DNA from: JBFLYN01 sp040756655
GTDB taxonomy: Bacteria; Bacillota; Sulfobacillia; UBA8153
Assembly (NCBI GenBank): GCA_040756655.1
Contig: JBFLYN010000003.1
Location: 1 to 64,000 of the forward strand
Direction of reading: 5' to 3'
DNA length: 64,000 nucleotides
The notes under the pieces are model-generated. The model searched no databases, was not told where the DNA came from, and saw nothing but the letters and a program-made list of their open reading frames with translations. The number at the start of each line of letters is the position of its first letter. Positions within the stretch are counted from its first letter, which is position 1. Both the position numbers and the translations under genes were made by a program. This document shows positions 36,652 to 45,549 of the stretch, piece by piece.

Positions 36652-37071
36652 ATGAGGAGAGAACTAGACTGGCTCAGACAGGCCGAGAAGGACTTGGCCC
36701 ATGCTGACATCTCCCTTGAGCATAGGGATTTTGAGTGGGCGTGCTTTGCGGCTCACCAGGCCGCTGAGAAGGCAGCACAATCCCTACTGAGGTTTCTCGG
36801 CATAGACTCGTGGGGTCACTCCGTTACCTTCATGTTGTCAGAGGCGAGAAAGGAAACGGAGCTTCCTGACAACCTCACGGAGTTGGCCAAAGAGCTTGAC
36901 AAACACTATATCCCGACAAGATATCCAGACTCGCATCCTGAGGGCGCCCCCATGGACTACTATACCGAGAAAGACGCCAGGAGTGCCATCGGGGCAGCCA
37001 GGGAGGTTGTATCGTCTGTCCAAGACCGGCTTTCGGCGATTGGATACCCGAAGACTGATGCTCGCCCTTGA
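36652..37071 (+). CDS. HEPN-domain protein
   Basis: A helical 139-residue HEPN protein (LRQAEKDLAHADISLEHRDFEWACFAAHQAAEKAAQSLL). ATG 36652 is preceded by GAGAGGGGTGA. The Rx4-6H RNase motif of toxic HEPN proteins is not evident, so an accessory role is possible. It overlaps a nucleotidyltransferase gene by 14 bases, the classic MNT/HEPN pairing of toxin-antitoxin type. Confidence 0.82.
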   Translation: MRRELDWLRQAEKDLAHADISLEHRDFEWACFAAHQAAEKAAQSLLRFLGIDSWGHSVTFMLSEARKETELPDNLTELAKELDKHYIPTRYPDSHPEGAPMDYYTEKDARSAIGAAREVVSSVQDRLSAIGYPKTDARP

Positions 37072-37391
37072 CCGTTATGTCCACCGGATCAGCCAAAATA
37101 AGGAGCTACTCGCGGTCATCCTCCACGGGTCGCTCGCGACTGGCGAGTATACCGGCAGCAGTGACGCTGACCTCCTTCATGATGGTCGATGAGTCGCCAC
37201 AGCCATATCTTGATCGGATACCCGGTTATATTGACCCGGAATTCCCTATACCTATGGACCCCAAGGTCTACACTGTCGCTGAAGTCCAAAAGGAATTGGT
37301 CAGAACTGGAAGCCTGGTCCGGGAGGCATTGTCCACGGGCCAGTACCTCCATAGACGACCCGGCATTAAGCTGCCGTGGCAAGTTGATTAG
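37058..37391 (+). pseudogene. Minimal nucleotidyltransferase (MNT), frameshifted
   Basis: The N-terminus (MLALDRYVHRISQNKELLAVILHGSLATGEYTGSSDADLL) has the GS...SDAD motif of MNT antitoxins. A one-base insertion near 37178-37182 then throws the frame; deleting it gives DLLMMVDESPQPYLDRIPGY and a normal C-terminus to 37391. As it stands the product ends at 37192, lacking the rest of the catalytic domain. It follows the HEPN gene. Confidence 0.75.
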
Positions 37392-37670
37392 CTGGTGACC
37401 CCGAACATCTAGAAGTTGGTAGTAGTTAGACCTGGCTGGCCGGACTCGGGTACAGTCTGGGCCGGCGGTTGCTTCGGGATTTGGCAAGTGGGTTGGAATC
37501 AGTGATATCGTACAGGACCAATGAACGTCCAAGGAAACGTAGGACCGTGGGCCCCCGGTTGCTGCCCCCAAAGGTCACTCACCGTTCATAAGGAATTCTT
37601 AAGGAAAACCCTCCTCCCGGCTCAAGCTATGGCCGTTATCCTGAGCATTGAAGTCGAAAGGAGGGTTTTC
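37392..37670. other. Intergenic region upstream of ABC/two-component operon
   Basis: About 280 bases, no gene. It carries the paired TAAGGAA direct repeat annotated separately, and presumably the promoter of the following four-gene block. Confidence 0.4.
37589..37606 (+). promoter_or_regulatory. TAAGGAA direct repeat, response-regulator site candidate
   Basis: Two exact TAAGGAA copies (37589-37595 and 37600-37606) are spaced by 11 bases start to start, the spacing used by OmpR/PhoB-type dimers. The site lies about 70 bases before an ABC operon whose own OmpR-type regulator is two genes downstream. Confidence 0.45.
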
Positions 37671-38363
37671 ATGATCCGCATCCAGGGACTGAGCCACGCG
37701 TTCAGCATGGGGAAGCGTGGCAATACCACCAGAGTACCCGTGCTTCATGACATCGACCTCGTCGTCGCCAAGGAAGAGATCGTCGCCGTAACCGGCAAGA
37801 GTGGTTCGGGCAAATCAACGCTGCTCAACCTGGTCGGTGGTTTCATCCGCCCCACTTCAGGTGAGATCGAGATCGATGGCTGCCGCGTCACTGCCTTCGG
37901 CGAGGGGCAGTGGGCGGACTTCCGCCTGCGGCATGTGGGGTTTGTCTTTCAAAACTACCAGTTGATACCCGGGATGACTGTCTTCGAGAATGTAGAGCTA
38001 CCGCTGGTGTTGAGAAAGGTGGAGCCCAAACAGAGAAAGACGCTCACCCAGGAGATGCTGGAGCGGGTCGGCTTAGCTAAGTTCTCCACATTCTACACCG
38101 GTGAATTGTCAGGTGGTATGCAGCAACGGGTGAGCGTGGCCCGTTCGCTGATCATGCGACCGCCCCTCATCCTGGCCGATGAACCCACGGGCAGCCTGGA
38201 CCGGGAAAACGAGCGCCTTCTCCTCGATTTCATCCGCCAGTTGAATCAAGAGCTGAAGATCACTTTCCTCATAGTCACCCATGACGAAGAAGTAGCTTCG
38301 GTAGCGAATCGCAGGATTCACCTACAGGATGGGCGCATCCATGCAGGGAGGTTGGCCGTATGA
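37671..38363 (+). CDS. ABC transporter ATP-binding protein
   Basis: A 230-residue ATPase with Walker A GKSGSGKST, Q-loop FVFQNYQLI, signature LSGGMQQRVSVARSL and Walker B LILADEPTGSLD. It is of the LolD/MacB/BceA type. ATG 37671 follows AAAGGAGGG. It overlaps the permease gene by 4 bases. Together with the downstream response regulator and kinase it forms a unit like antimicrobial-peptide sensing/detoxification modules, though the signal is unknown. Confidence 0.9.
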   Translation: MIRIQGLSHAFSMGKRGNTTRVPVLHDIDLVVAKEEIVAVTGKSGSGKSTLLNLVGGFIRPTSGEIEIDGCRVTAFGEGQWADFRLRHVGFVFQNYQLIPGMTVFENVELPLVLRKVEPKQRKTLTQEMLERVGLAKFSTFYTGELSGGMQQRVSVARSLIMRPPLILADEPTGSLDRENERLLLDFIRQLNQELKITFLIVTHDEEVASVANRRIHLQDGRIHAGRLAV

Positions 38364-39691
38364 GACTGCGAGACGCAAACCGGCTGGCCCTCAGGAACCT
38401 GGGGAAGAACAAGTCCCGCACCTATATGACGGTTTTTGCCACGGCCATCGGGTGCGCATTCTTGATCGTGCTGGCCTCCTTTGGTTACGGAGTGCAGAAG
38501 GGAGTAGTCGACAGCATCGCCGGCGAACGCCTGCTCAACCAGATCACGGTTCACACCAGGCGGGTATTGGTGGAAGGACAGGAAAGGCACCGCCAACCGG
38601 ATGTAGGTGATATCGCGGAGATGGAGGCACTGCCCGGTGTCAAAGCGGTGACTCGCGTGACCTTGCTCGGGCAGTCCCCCGCCTTTTCCCTTGAGGCTTA
38701 TCGAGGGGTAACGAGAGTTCATGTAGTTCACTTCCCTGCTGAGGAGGCGTCGGGACGAGAGCTCTACGCCGGGCGGATGCCCCAAGCCGCCCACGAGGTT
38801 ATGGTCGGCTACCATTTTGCCAGCGTCCTGAAGGCGGACGAGGAGATCACGGCGTCCTTAGCAGCATCACAACTGCTGGACCGTGAACTGGAGATGGAGC
38901 TGAGGCAGTATTTCGGGGATGAGGAAGAGAAAACGTCCTTTACCGTGAAAATAGTGGGCATCAGCCAAGCTCCCAGCCGGGAGTGGGAGCAAGACCCGAA
39001 GGTATATATATCCGAGGATCTGCTGCACGAAATCGAGCAGTTCACCCAGACCCGCGATGGGCATCTTCTGGACCCGCGCGCCCCCTCCGAGTTACGGGAA
39101 CAGCTGGGCCTGAACGGGGAGCCGCGCTCCTACCGTGTGAACGTCTACACCCACCGGGTGCAGGACGTAAAGCGGATAAGCGAATTCCTTAAGGACTCCG
39201 GTTACCTGGTCTACTCCGTAGTCAACGAGCTTGACCGGGTGAGCTTCTACTTCCTCATCTTCAAGGTCGGCCTGTTTCTCGTGGGGACCATCGCCGTGAT
39301 CATCGCTTCCATAGGCATCTACAACACCATGACCATGGCGGTGACTGAACGCTCCCGGGAAATTGGGGTCATGAAGGCGGTGGGTGCCCACCCTGCAGTC
39401 ATCAGAAGGCTCTTCCTCCTTGAGAGCAGCTATATAGGCATGGCTGGGGCTCTGGTGGGGGTTGTCATAGCCTATGTAGTCAGCTCCGGGGTTAACTTAG
39501 GGCTGCCACTCCTGTTCAGAGTGGCCTTCCAGGAGACCGTCCCAGACTGGTTTCGTTTTTCCGATGTTCCCGCTAGCCTCACCATAATCAGCTTCTTGAT
39601 CTGCGCGGGAATCGCTACCCTCTCCGGCCTGCGGCCCTCAGAAAGGGCCACCCAGGTCGATGTCCTGCAAGCGTTGCGGCGCGACCTGTAG
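38360..39691 (+). CDS. ABC transporter permease, FtsX/MacB family
   Basis: A 443-residue permease: N-terminal helix (about residues 25-45), a periplasmic-type domain of about 230 residues, then three C-terminal helices with the AVTERSREIGVMKAVGAHPAVIRRLF coupling stretch. It is shorter than BceB (about 650) and lacks its ten-helix layout, so MacB-like export or signalling is more likely than BceAB-type function. Confidence 0.87.
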   Translation: MRLRDANRLALRNLGKNKSRTYMTVFATAIGCAFLIVLASFGYGVQKGVVDSIAGERLLNQITVHTRRVLVEGQERHRQPDVGDIAEMEALPGVKAVTRVTLLGQSPAFSLEAYRGVTRVHVVHFPAEEASGRELYAGRMPQAAHEVMVGYHFASVLKADEEITASLAASQLLDRELEMELRQYFGDEEEKTSFTVKIVGISQAPSREWEQDPKVYISEDLLHEIEQFTQTRDGHLLDPRAPSELREQLGLNGEPRSYRVNVYTHRVQDVKRISEFLKDSGYLVYSVVNELDRVSFYFLIFKVGLFLVGTIAVIIASIGIYNTMTMAVTERSREIGVMKAVGAHPAVIRRLFLLESSYIGMAGALVGVVIAYVVSSGVNLGLPLLFRVAFQETVPDWFRFSDVPASLTIISFLICAGIATLSGLRPSERATQVDVLQALRRDL

Positions 39692-39746
39692 AGTGCTATG
39701 CTGTTGTTGTGCTGGCCTGGGATGATTCAGATGGGGGGGTGAGGTT

Positions 39747-40451
39747 GTGCTCCAGATGCCGCACATCCTGGTGGTGGACGACGACAAGGAGATCGCCGGG
39801 TTGGTGGAGATCTACCTGACCAACGAGGGCTGCCGGGTGACCAAAGCAACCGCCGGCTGGGAAGCGCTGGAGATACTCAAGAACCACCCTGTGCAACTGC
39901 TTATCCTCGACATCATGATGCCCGGAATGGATGGACTGGAAGTCTGCCGGCGCCTCCGCCGGGAAAAGAACATCCCCATCATCATGCTCAGCGCCAAGTC
40001 CGAGGAGATGGACAAGATCCTGGGCCTGGGCACTGGGGCAGACGACTACGTGACCAAGCCATTCCATCCCATGGAACTGGTGGCCCGGGTGAAGTCCCAG
40101 TTAAGACGGTACCTGTACCTGAACACCCAGCCACTGGACAGTGCCCCAGGAGAACAGCTGGTACGGGTGAAGGGATTGACCATGAATCAGGCCACTCGCG
40201 AAGTAAACGTCTTCAAGCAGCCGGTCTCCCTAACTCCCACCGAGTTCGACATACTGTACCTCCTGGCGTCTCACCCGCGCCGGGTATTCAGCGCCGAAGA
40301 GATCTTCGAGAAGGTCTGGAAAGAGAAGTACTACGAGTCCCAGAACACGGTCATGGTACACATCAGGAGAATCCGTGAGAAGCTCAAACATGCCGGTGAA
40401 GAGCAATTCATAAAAACTGTATGGGGAGTAGGGTACAAGGTTGAGAACTAG
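39747..40451 (+). CDS. OmpR/PhoB-family response regulator
   Basis: A 234-residue regulator. The receiver domain (residues about 4-120) has the acidic pair VVDDDKE, phospho-acceptor Asp in LLILDIMMPGMDG, and the Thr/Ser-Lys switch (VTKPF). The C-terminal winged-helix domain (LTPTEFDILYLLASHPRRVFS...VMVHIRRIREKL) binds DNA. Start GTG 39747 or ATG 39756, both after GGGGGGTGAGG. It overlaps the kinase gene by 11 bases. Confidence 0.92.
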   Translation: MLQMPHILVVDDDKEIAGLVEIYLTNEGCRVTKATAGWEALEILKNHPVQLLILDIMMPGMDGLEVCRRLRREKNIPIIMLSAKSEEMDKILGLGTGADDYVTKPFHPMELVARVKSQLRRYLYLNTQPLDSAPGEQLVRVKGLTMNQATREVNVFKQPVSLTPTEFDILYLLASHPRRVFSAEEIFEKVWKEKYYESQNTVMVHIRRIREKLKHAGEEQFIKTVWGVGYKVEN

Positions 40452-41598
40452 GAGAACTAGGTTCCTTTACGGCATTCGCTGGAAGATGATGCTCTATTTC
40501 CTGTGCAGCGCGGGGTTGGCTGTAGTCGGCGTGGCTTTCCTGTCTGCGGGCCTGCTGCTTGTGGCCAGGTTCAACATCCAGCCGTTCAGGGCTGTCTTGA
40601 GTCGCTTGTACGATTTTGCGGATTTCTTTGGTCCACTGGGTCCTCTAGGGTGTCTTTTCCTGGCGGGGTTAACGTTCTTCCTTGTGAGTTTCTTCTGCAT
40701 GAGCAAGAGCGTACTCCGTGGCTTCGAACAGATCAGCCGCTCCCTGGAGGCCATCGCCGGTGGGGACCTGGATCACCGAGTACCTTTCCTCGGGCGCGAC
40801 GAGCTGGGAGTGCTGGCGGAGAACGTAAACCGGATGACCGACCGCCTGCGGCGCTCCATCACTAAGGAGCGGCAGACTCAGCAAGCCAAGGATGAGCTGG
40901 TAATGAGTGTGTCTCACGACCTCCGTACACCGCTCACTTCTATTCTCGGCTACCTTGACCTGATCGAAAACGACCGCTACCGTGACGAAGTAGAGCTTCG
41001 TTATTACGCCCAGATAGTATACGCCAAGGCACAGCGCCTGCAGAAGATGATCGAGGACCTGTTTGAGTACACCAGGCTCCACGCCGGGGGCATCAGGCTG
41101 AATGTGGCGACACTGTCCCTGGGAGAACTGCTGGAGCAGCTGGCGGTGGAAATCCGCCCGATGCTGGACAAGGCCGGGGTCACTTGCCGGACTTTTCCGC
41201 CGGACGAGAGGATATTGGTGCGGGCCGACGGCGATAAAATGGTTAGGGTGTTCGAGAACTTGCTTGCCAACGCCGCCCAATATGGTAAGGAAGGGCAATA
41301 TGCCGATCTAGCCTGGCGGCGAGAGGGGAGCGAGGCGGTGGTGGAGGTCATCAATTACGGACCGCCCATACCCGCCGATGACCTACCCCGCATCTTCGAG
41401 AGGTTCTACCGGGTAGAGAAGTCCCGGGCCGAACACTCCGGAGGGACCGGGCTCGGCCTGGCCATCGCCAAGAACATCGTCGAACTGAGCGGCGGCAGGA
41501 TCACGGCGTATAGCGGTCCGGACCACACTTCGTTCGAGGTCAGACTGCCCATCCAGGAAAATGATGGGCACGCCAGGTGGGCCGACCCGGCCGCTTAG
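40441..41598 (+). CDS. Membrane sensor histidine kinase
   Basis: A 385-residue kinase partner of the response regulator. Two N-terminal membrane helices (about residues 18-42 and 65-88) leave only a loop of about 25 residues outside, too small for a ligand domain, so sensing may occur through the membrane or the ABC permease. A HAMP linker (LEAIAGGDLDHRVPF) follows, then the H-box SVSHDLRTPLTSILGYL with the phosphorylated His, N-box FENLLANAAQYG, F-box and GGTGLGLAIAKNIVE. It starts at TTG 40441. Confidence 0.9.
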   Translation: MRTRRTRFLYGIRWKMMLYFLCSAGLAVVGVAFLSAGLLLVARFNIQPFRAVLSRLYDFADFFGPLGPLGCLFLAGLTFFLVSFFCMSKSVLRGFEQISRSLEAIAGGDLDHRVPFLGRDELGVLAENVNRMTDRLRRSITKERQTQQAKDELVMSVSHDLRTPLTSILGYLDLIENDRYRDEVELRYYAQIVYAKAQRLQKMIEDLFEYTRLHAGGIRLNVATLSLGELLEQLAVEIRPMLDKAGVTCRTFPPDERILVRADGDKMVRVFENLLANAAQYGKEGQYADLAWRREGSEAVVEVINYGPPIPADDLPRIFERFYRVEKSRAEHSGGTGLGLAIAKNIVELSGGRITAYSGPDHTSFEVRLPIQENDGHARWADPAA

Positions 41599-41678
41599 TC
41601 ACACGCATTTGCAGTCCATTTGTGTCCATCTTGCCGGGCAGGTTGACTCAGATAGGATATCGAGGAGGAGAAAGACCC

Positions 41679-41951
41679 GTGAGCAAGGGACATATGCCCG
41701 TGGTGGTGACCATGAGCGGCAGGTTGAACATAGCTTTGGACGAGATGACCACGGCCAGGGAAGTGCTGGCAATGGTGGCAAAAGCCTGGGGCATTGACCT
41801 GTCGCTTGTCGACAAGCCTTTTGTTGTCGTCCACGACCAGGGGTTGAACAAGTACAGCGCCATCGAGGGTGACAATCTAGTAGGTACGGTAGATGGAGAT
41901 CGTTTCTTGGCTCGTGCTGTCCTGCCCCTGAAACCCATGAGGATCGAATGA
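41679..41951 (+). CDS. Conserved-looking 90-residue protein of unknown function
   Basis: GTG 41679 has GAGGAGGAG 8 bases upstream. The protein (VSKGHMPVVVTMSGRLN...) is a compact alpha/beta sequence without membrane segments or Cys, possibly a ubiquitin-like or small ligand-binding fold (LDEMTTAREVLAMVAKAWGID; HDQGLNKYSAIEGD). It sits 80 bases after the histidine kinase, so it may belong to that operon. I do not recognise the family. Confidence 0.6.
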   Translation: MSKGHMPVVVTMSGRLNIALDEMTTAREVLAMVAKAWGIDLSLVDKPFVVVHDQGLNKYSAIEGDNLVGTVDGDRFLARAVLPLKPMRIE

Positions 41952-41992
41952 CCTTCTATCATCCTGCATTGGTCTGGGTAACGGAGGCAGAC

Positions 41993-42023
41993 CAGACCGG
42001 TTAGGGTCTGGCCTACCGTTTTC
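41993..42023 (+). terminator. Candidate terminator between convergent operons
   Basis: A perfect stem CCAGACC/GGTCTGG (41993-41999 and 42006-42012) with a 6-base loop, then cctaccgtttt. A second GGTCTGG copy at 41972 could pair alternatively. The T run is short. Confidence 0.5.
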
Positions 42024-42042
42024 CCCGCAATCCTAGCGTTCC

Positions 42043-43047
42043 CTATGCCCGGAACAGGTGCTCCGCGATCTGGACCGCGTTGGTGGCAGCCCCTTTCCGC
42101 ACGTTGTCGGCGACGATCCACAAGTGGAGGGCCCGGGGATGGGATTCGTCCTCGCGTATACGCCCTACGTAGACTTCGTCGGTACCGGCAGCGGTGATGG
42201 GCATAGGGTAGACACATCTCTTGGGATCGTCTTGAAGCACCAGGCCGGGCTGTCCGGCAAGAAGCTCCCTGGCCCGGGCCGCCGTGAGTTTCTCCGAGGT
42301 CTCCACCATCACGGAAATGCCGTGGCCCCAGTATACCGGGACCCGCACGGTGGTGGCCGAGATGAGGAGCTCGGGCAAGCCCATGATCTTCCTGGTCTCC
42401 AGCATGAGCTTGCGTTCCTCGCCGCTGTACCCCTGGGCATCGAAGTTATCGATGTGGGGCAGCAGATTAAAGGCGATCTGGTGGGGGTATACGCGGGGCT
42501 GGACGCGCTCGTCGTCCAGCACCCTGCGGCTCAGGTCCGTGAGCTCGTCAACGGCTTCCCGTCCGGTGCCCGATACCGACTGGTAGGTGGACGCCACCAC
42601 CCGCTCCAACCCGGCGGCCCGCGCGATGGGGGCCAGAGCCACCACCATCTGGATGGTAGTGCAGTTGGGGTTGGCGATGATGCCCCGGTGTTTCCCCAGG
42701 GCGACGGCGTTGACCTCGGGGACCACCAGGGGGACATCCGGGTCCATGCGGTAGGCGTTGGACTTATCGATGGCCACAGCTCCCTCGGACACGACCCGGG
42801 GTACAACTTCGCGGCTCACGTCGGTTCCGGCGCAAACAAATACCACATCCAAGCCTTCAAAGCAGCCCGGGGTGACCTCTGTTATGTCCAGCTCCCGGTC
42901 ACCGAAGTTCAGCCGCCGCCCGGCCGAGCGCGCGCTGGCGAAAAATCGCATGTCCTCCACCGGGAAATGGCGCTCCCGAAGGATGGATGCGGTCATGTCG
43001 CCTACCAGGCCGGTGGCCCCTACTATTCCCACGTTAACCCTGCCCAT
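42043..43047 (-). CDS. asd: Aspartate-semialdehyde dehydrogenase
   Basis: Reduces aspartyl phosphate to aspartate semialdehyde, the branch point to lysine/diaminopimelate, threonine and methionine. The 334-residue protein has the NADP fold VGIVGATGLVGDMT, the catalytic Cys in IANPNCTTIQM and STYQSVSGTGREAVDEL. ATG 43047 follows CGGAGGGA; a longer frame to 43086 is not needed. It is last in the long minus-strand array. Confidence 0.95.
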   Translation of the reverse strand: MGRVNVGIVGATGLVGDMTASILRERHFPVEDMRFFASARSAGRRLNFGDRELDITEVTPGCFEGLDVVFVCAGTDVSREVVPRVVSEGAVAIDKSNAYRMDPDVPLVVPEVNAVALGKHRGIIANPNCTTIQMVVALAPIARAAGLERVVASTYQSVSGTGREAVDELTDLSRRVLDDERVQPRVYPHQIAFNLLPHIDNFDAQGYSGEERKLMLETRKIMGLPELLISATTVRVPVYWGHGISVMVETSEKLTAARARELLAGQPGLVLQDDPKRCVYPMPITAAGTDEVYVGRIREDESHPRALHLWIVADNVRKGAATNAVQIAEHLFRA

Positions 43048-43098
43048 AGTGGTCCCTCCGTTTGCTTCATTCTCTTTAATATACACTATGTGCAGAGG

Positions 43099-44037
43099 TT
43101 ATTGGGTGCCCTTTTTGAGATCGGCGGCAATGGCCAAAAGACGACGCAGGCGATGGTTCACCGCCGATTTCCCCAAAGGCGGGGACATGGACTGCCCCAG
43201 TTCCTCCAAGCTGGCTTCACGCAGCCGAAGCCGGGTCTCGGCCACCTCGCGCAGGCCCCGCGGCAGCTTGTGCAGGCCCAGATGCTCGTCTATGAGCTCG
43301 ATGGCGCGCACGTGGCGGCCCGATGCCTCCACCATGCGGGTGAGGTTGGCCGTCTCCATGTTCACCAGCCGGTTGACCTGTTCTTTCAAGTCCCGGTACA
43401 CCCGGACGTTTTCGAACTGGAAGAGTGCCTCGTGAGCCCCGATGATGCTCAGGAACTTGCCAATGGCCTCGGCGTCCTTGAGGTAGATGACACCATCGTT
43501 CTTGCGGCGGGTCAGGCCCGGCTCGATGTCGAACCGCCGCATGATCCCGGCCAGGTCCTGGGCCATCTTCTGAGAACCCGCCACCATCTCCAGGTGGTGG
43601 CCCTTGCTGGGATCGTTGATGGATCCCCGCCCCAAGAAGAAACCACGGAGGTATGAGCGGCGGCAACACCGGCGCCTGACCAGTTCACGCTTTACGCCCG
43701 GGTAAAGCTTGACCCGGTTCCAGACCAGGAGGTCCTCCAGCAGGTGTTCCAGCTGGGTACGGTCGCCGGCCTGTACCCGGTAGCGCTGGACCCGGCTGGT
43801 CCTCCGGCGTCCCACTGAGATGATGGCCCGGATCTTGTAGTCCTGCTTGAGGAACTGGAAGACCCTCCTGGCCAGAGCGGCATTTTCGCTGGAGATCTCC
43901 AGAGTGCTCTGTCCGGCCCCGGACACGTGCAGGATGCCCAGGGCCCGCACCAGCGCAGAAAGCTCGGCGCGCCGGCAACACCTGCCTCCCAGCGCCAGCC
44001 GGGCCAGTTCCGCTCTTACCTCATCGGCGTAGGACAT
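43099..44037 (-). CDS. whiA: WhiA-family DNA-binding protein
   Basis: A 312-residue regulator of cell division, wall synthesis or sporulation in Gram-positive bacteria. An N-terminal LAGLIDADG-like domain (residues about 80-215, with CCRRSYLRGFFLGRGSINDPSKGHHLE) precedes a C-terminal helix-turn-helix (LRLREASLEELGQSMSPPLGKSAVNHRLRRL). The usual SYA.EVK.EL start is present as SYADEVRAELARL. It normally follows yvcK directly; here two lyase genes intervene and tpl ends 14 bases upstream. Confidence 0.95.
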   Translation of the reverse strand: MSYADEVRAELARLALGGRCCRRAELSALVRALGILHVSGAGQSTLEISSENAALARRVFQFLKQDYKIRAIISVGRRRTSRVQRYRVQAGDRTQLEHLLEDLLVWNRVKLYPGVKRELVRRRCCRRSYLRGFFLGRGSINDPSKGHHLEMVAGSQKMAQDLAGIMRRFDIEPGLTRRKNDGVIYLKDAEAIGKFLSIIGAHEALFQFENVRVYRDLKEQVNRLVNMETANLTRMVEASGRHVRAIELIDEHLGLHKLPRGLREVAETRLRLREASLEELGQSMSPPLGKSAVNHRLRRLLAIAADLKKGTQ

Positions 44038-44051
44038 ACTCTCACCCCAAG

Positions 44052-45431
44052 TCAGGGCAATGGTTCAAACCTGGCTGTGAAGAACCGCAGGGTGGGCGGC
44101 TCGTATACCATCTTGAGTCCTTTGATGCTGTGCCTTCGCTCAAACAGGCGGATCACCGAATCGGCCACCACGTCCAGGTGGCGGTCGGTGTACACCCGCC
44201 GGGGGATGGTCAGCCGCACCAGTTCCAGCTTGGGGTAGCGGTGGTCACCGGTCTTGGGATCGCGACCAGCAGACACAATGCCCCGTTCCATGGCCCGCAC
44301 GCCGGAATCCACGTACAGATAGGCAGCCAATGACTGGGCCGGGAATACATCCTGACCCAGGTGGGGGAGAAAGGCCCGGGCATCCAGGAAGACCGCGTGC
44401 CCCCCGATGGGCCTCACCGTAGGAACACCGGCGTCTATGAGTTGCTGGCCCAGGTACCGAACCTGGCCCACCCGGTGGGCGATGTAGTCATCGTCGATCA
44501 TCTCGAAGATGCCCCGGGCCATGGCCTCCATGTCGCGCCCGGCCAGGCCACCGTAGGAGGGCATGCCTTCGAACAACACCACCAGTTCCCTTGCCTTGGT
44601 GTACAGCCCTTCGTCGTTCATGGCCAAAAAGCCACCGATGTTCACCAGGCAGTCTTTCTTCCCGCTCATGGTGCAGCCATCGGAGTAGCTCATCATCTCT
44701 TTGAGGATGGACGCTATGGAGCGATCATTGTAGCCCGGTTCACGTTCCTGGATAAAGAAGGCGTTCTCCACAGCCCGGGTGGCATCGTACATCACCGGGA
44801 TGCCCTGGCTCTCGCAGTAGGCTTTGACCTCCTTGAGATTGGCCATGGACACCGGCTGGCCCCCGGCCAGGTTTACGGTGACCGCCGTGGAGACGTAGGG
44901 GATGTTGGCCGCACCAACCTTCTCCACCAGCGCCCGGAGCTTGGAAAGGTCGATGTTCCCTTTGAACGGGTGCTCGCTTTGGGAGTCGTGGGCCTCGTCG
45001 ATGATCACGTCCACGAAGGTACCGCCGTTTCTCTCCTGGTGGGCCCGGGTGGTGGTGAAGTACATGTTGCCGGGGATATAGTGACCCGGCCGGATCGTAA
45101 TGGTAGAAAGCAGGTTTTCCGCTCCACGGCCCTGGTGGGTGGGGATCACGTACTTGTACCCGTAAACTTCCCTCACGGCGCGCTCAAGGTTGATCCAGGA
45201 ACGGGATCCGGCATAGGCCTCGTCGCCCCACATGATGCCGGCCCACTGGTAATCGCTCATGGCCGAGGTGCCGCTGTCAGTAAGCAGATCGATGTAGCAG
45301 TCCTCCGAACGTAACAGGAAAGTGTTGTAACCCGCTTCCTCGATGAAACGCTCGCGGTCGGAGCGGGTGGTCATCTTGATGGGTTCCACGGCCTTGATTT
45401 TGTACGGTTCGGCTACGACACGTCTTAGCAA
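44052..45431 (-). CDS. tpl: Tyrosine phenol-lyase
   Basis: A PLP-dependent beta-eliminating lyase splitting tyrosine into phenol, pyruvate and ammonia. The 459 residues match the family throughout: SGTSAMSDYQWAG, PTHQGRGAENLLS, YDATRAVENAFFI, and the PLP Lys in GCTMSGKKDCLVNIGG. Two specificity positions look tyrosine-type: Thr in GNMYFTTTRAHQE (where tryptophanase has Asp) and Arg in VRAMERGI. Residue roles are from the Citrobacter enzyme by memory. It starts at TTG 45431 after GGGAGGG. It and its tryptophanase neighbour are tandem paralogues. Confidence 0.85.
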   Translation of the reverse strand: MLRRVVAEPYKIKAVEPIKMTTRSDRERFIEEAGYNTFLLRSEDCYIDLLTDSGTSAMSDYQWAGIMWGDEAYAGSRSWINLERAVREVYGYKYVIPTHQGRGAENLLSTITIRPGHYIPGNMYFTTTRAHQERNGGTFVDVIIDEAHDSQSEHPFKGNIDLSKLRALVEKVGAANIPYVSTAVTVNLAGGQPVSMANLKEVKAYCESQGIPVMYDATRAVENAFFIQEREPGYNDRSIASILKEMMSYSDGCTMSGKKDCLVNIGGFLAMNDEGLYTKARELVVLFEGMPSYGGLAGRDMEAMARGIFEMIDDDYIAHRVGQVRYLGQQLIDAGVPTVRPIGGHAVFLDARAFLPHLGQDVFPAQSLAAYLYVDSGVRAMERGIVSAGRDPKTGDHRYPKLELVRLTIPRRVYTDRHLDVVADSVIRLFERRHSIKGLKMVYEPPTLRFFTARFEPLP

Positions 45432-45549
45432 GGAAAAAGCCCTCCCTTTGTCAGTGCCAGCCTACCGTGCTTCCGTGCTGTTCTTACTGGGCCCCGGCCA
45501 CCGTCCTGCTGGAGAAACCAGCTACCACCCCCTACCGGGTCAACTTGGA

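Noticed and set aside
42058..43656. A 532-codon plus-strand open frame
   Set aside because: It lies antisense to asd and whiA, both certain genes; long antisense frames are expected in GC-rich DNA and it has no family similarity.
44361..45314. A 317-codon plus-strand open frame
   Set aside because: Antisense to tpl, which is conserved throughout its length.
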